In this document: positions 62,419 through 64,000 of the stretch, piece after piece
Position numbering within the stretch: position 1 is the stretch's first letter
Layout: each line of letters begins with the position of its first letter
Assembly (NCBI GenBank): GCA_963989245.1
Contig: CAXDII010000319.1
Span: 1-64,000, forward strand
DNA from: Nansenia antarctica
Taxonomy: Eukaryota; Chordata; Actinopteri; Argentiniformes; Microstomatidae
Length of the DNA: 64,000 nt
Reading direction: 5' to 3'
The notes under the pieces: generated by a model
Database searches by the model: none
What the model saw: the letters and a program-made list of their open reading frames with translations, nothing else
Told to the model about the DNA's origin: nothing
Made by a program: the position numbers and the translations under genes

Positions 62419-64000
62419 ACGTTGATCACTTTTGAGCAAAAGGCTGCACACACCCAATTCAAGTTGCTCTGATTGTCATTTAGAGTTACATTATAGGAGC
62501 ATTCAGCAACAAGTCAAAATGTGCTCCAGAAAAGCAGAAAACAACACTGATAGAACTTGAGAACGAATGCAAAAAACAGTCCACTCTAAGAACAGGCCGC
62601 TTGGACACTTTCAGAACAGCTCTGTTAATGACTGAAAACAGCTCTCGAAGAGATTGTCAAAAGAGACTCCGAAAACGAAACGTTGATCACTTTTGAGCAA
62701 AAGGCTGCACACACGCAATTCAAGTTGCTCTGATTGTCATTTAGAGTTACATTATAGGATTATTCAACAACAAGTCAAAATGTGCTCGTGAAAGGCAGAA
62801 AACAACACTTTGATAGTTTAATATAACTTGAGAACGAATGCAAGAAAACAGTCCACTCTAAGAACAGGCCGCTTGGACACTTTCAGAACAGCTCTGTTAA
62901 TGACTGTAAACAGCTCTCGAAGAGATTGTCAAAAGAGACTCCGAAAACGAAACGTTGATCACTTTTGAGCAAAAGGCTGCACACACGCAATTCAAGTTGC
63001 TCTGATTGTCATTTAGAGTTACATTATAGGATTATTCAACAACAAGTCAAAATGTGCTCGTGAAAGGCAGAAAACAACACTTTGATAGTTTGATATAACT
63101 TGAGAACGAATGCAAAAAACAGTCCACTCTAAGAACAGGCCGCTTGGACACTTTCAGAACAGCTCTGTTAATGACTGAAAACAGCTCTCGAAGAGATTGT
63201 CAAAAGAGACTCTGAAAACGAAACGTTGATCACTTTTGAGCAAAAGGCTGCACACACGCAATTCAAGTTGCTCTGATTGTCATTTAGAGTTACATTATAG
63301 GATTATTCAACAACAAGTCAAAATGTGCTCGTGAAAGGCAGAAAACAGCACTTTGATAGTTTGATATAACTTGAGAACGAATGCAAAAAACAGTCCACTC
63401 TAAGAACAGGCCGCTTGGACACTTTCAGAACAGCTCTGTTAATGACTGAAAACAGCTCTCGAAGAGATTGTCAAAAGAGACTCTGAAAACGAAACGTTGA
63501 TCACTTTTGAGCAAAAAGCTGCACACACGCAATTCAAGTTGCTCTGATTGTCATTTAGAGTTACATTATAGGATTATTCAACAACAAGTCAAAATGTGCT
63601 CGTGAAAGGCAGAAAACAACACTTTGATAGTTTGATATAACTTGAGAACGAATGCAAAAAACAGTCCACTCTAAGAACAGGCCGCTTGGACACTTTCAGA
63701 ACAGCTCTGTTAATGACTGAAAACAGCTCTCGAAGAGATTGTCAAAAGAGACTCTGAAAACGAAACGTTGATCACTTTTGAGCAAAAAGCTGCACACACG
63801 CAATTCAAGTTGCTCTGATTGTCATTTAGAGTTACATTATAGGATTATTCAACAACAAGTCAAAATGTGCTCGTGAAAGGCAGAAAACAACACTTTGATA
63901 GTTTGATATAACTTGAGAACGAATGCAAAAAACAGTCCACTCTAAGAACAGGCCGCTTGGACACTTTCAGAACAGCTCTGTTAATGACTGAAAACAGCTC
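62419..64000 (+). repeat. D-E-s-I-K-K block, running off the window
   Basis: D 62419, E 62680, T 62952, I 63223, K 63494, and K 63765, which is cut after 236 bp by the window edge. There is no sign of the array ending. A K-K pair was not seen elsewhere. Confidence 0.85.

Larger units (their letters stand above)
1..64000 (+). repeat. 271-bp satellite DNA array filling the whole window
   Basis: Successive occurrences of ACGTTGATCA fall at 1, 272, 543, 814, 1085 and so on to 63765, giving 236 complete monomers and one partial. Most are exactly 271 bp; length variants run from 261 to 293 bp. All copies are in one orientation with no gap, inversion, inserted element or unique sequence. Standard monomers usually differ from each other at only a few sites, while the most diverged class (D) has six substitutions and a 10-bp loss. 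The 271-bp period is not a multiple of three, so reading frames shift at every monomer and hit stops. Such arrays are typical of eukaryotic centromeric or pericentromeric heterochromatin; that location is inferred, not shown. The family was not recognised from memory. Confidence 0.98.
24923..64000 (+). repeat. Zone 4 subarray with D/E-based higher-order repeats
   Basis: Monomers 93-237. E (13 copies), F (5), H (7), I (10), K (13) and L (4) occur only here. Neighbour order is strongly conserved: G is followed by H in 7 of 7 cases, L is preceded by K in 4 of 4, I is followed by K in 8 of 10, and E is preceded by D in 12 of 13. The fullest unit is the 14-mer D-E-F-I-K-L-x-x-A-G-H-s-s-s, with shorter units explained as deletions of whole monomers from it. 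Confidence 0.85.

Noticed and set aside
1..64000. CRISPR array
   Set aside because: Repeats of 271 bp are contiguous, with no unique spacers between short direct repeats; there are no cas genes.
1..64000. CENP-B box in the monomer
   Set aside because: TTCG occurs on the minus strand in three places, but none is followed by the required A and CGGG spacing.
1..64000. tRNA or SINE-like polymerase III A and B boxes
   Set aside because: The minus strand has AGAGTGG and TTCGAGAGC, weakly like A and B boxes, but the B-like core lacks the final bases and the order and spacing are wrong within a monomer.
1..64000. Tandem ribosomal or 5S gene array
   Set aside because: The 271-bp unit has no recognisable rRNA sequence, and its A-rich composition does not fit one.
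1..64000. Telomeric or simple-sequence repeats
   Set aside because: Only a short CACACAC run and a five-to-six A run occur in each monomer; no expanded microsatellite or telomere motif was seen.
1..64000. Bacterial or viral origin of the sequence
   Set aside because: 64 kb without a gene and with hundreds of near-identical monomers is not compatible with a normal bacterial or viral genome segment.

Overview
The whole 64 kb window is one head-to-tail satellite DNA array. I can place every base in a monomer of about 271 bp, always in the same orientation: 236 complete monomers plus a last one cut by the window edge (63765-64000). There are no recognisable genes, RNA genes, transposon insertions, inversions or unique spacers. 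This points to a nuclear eukaryotic genome, in centromeric, pericentromeric or other constitutive heterochromatin, assembled with long reads. I do not recognise the satellite family and cannot name the species. Many variable sites are CpG to TpG/CpA changes, which fits a genome with cytosine methylation (vertebrate or plant more than fly or nematode), but this is inference.

Monomer numbering: base 1 is the A of ACGTTGATCA. The commonest form is 271 bp, with 100 A, 67 T, 52 G and 52 C (38% GC, A-rich on the + strand). Variant codes: T or C = CTCTG or CTCCG at base 262; A = C129A (CAATTT); X = T215A (CTCAGTT); J = T73A (CAATATAGG); D = 261-bp form with GCATTCAG, CTCCAGAAAAG and a 10-bp loss; E = 272-bp form with GTTTAAT, GCAAGAAAAC and GACTGTAAAC; F = G109A; G = G196A; H = A75G plus CTCCAGAAAAG; I = A126G; K = G24A; L = C59A plus A100C; N = 267-268-bp form with CACTGATAG, GAATGAAAAAAC and CTCTCTT; s = standard.

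Layout. Zone 1 (1-14388) is marked by a CTCC insertion, a CA insertion and A monomers, in blocks of 10-13 monomers. Zone 2 (14389-21158) has J, X and one-A-shorter monomers. Zone 3 (21159-24922) is a recent 5-mer/3-mer duplication carrying the first D monomers. Zone 4 (24923-64000) has clear higher-order repeats built on D-E-F-I-K-L-x-x-A-G-H-s-s-s. Two near-complete 14-mer copies occur (31695-35479 and 42229-46010), with shorter 8-, 7- and 6-mer derivatives between and after them. Local triplications are G-H-K at 27612-30044 and D-J-J at 53541-55949.

No genes work together here. What the window records is array evolution: unequal exchange moving whole monomers, conversion or crossover making mosaic monomers, and regional homogenisation. 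The only two longer open frames (minus strand, 13125-13340 and 30955-31191) exist because of indels in single monomers and are not credible genes. Monomer starts and types were read by eye; an alignment would refine counts.
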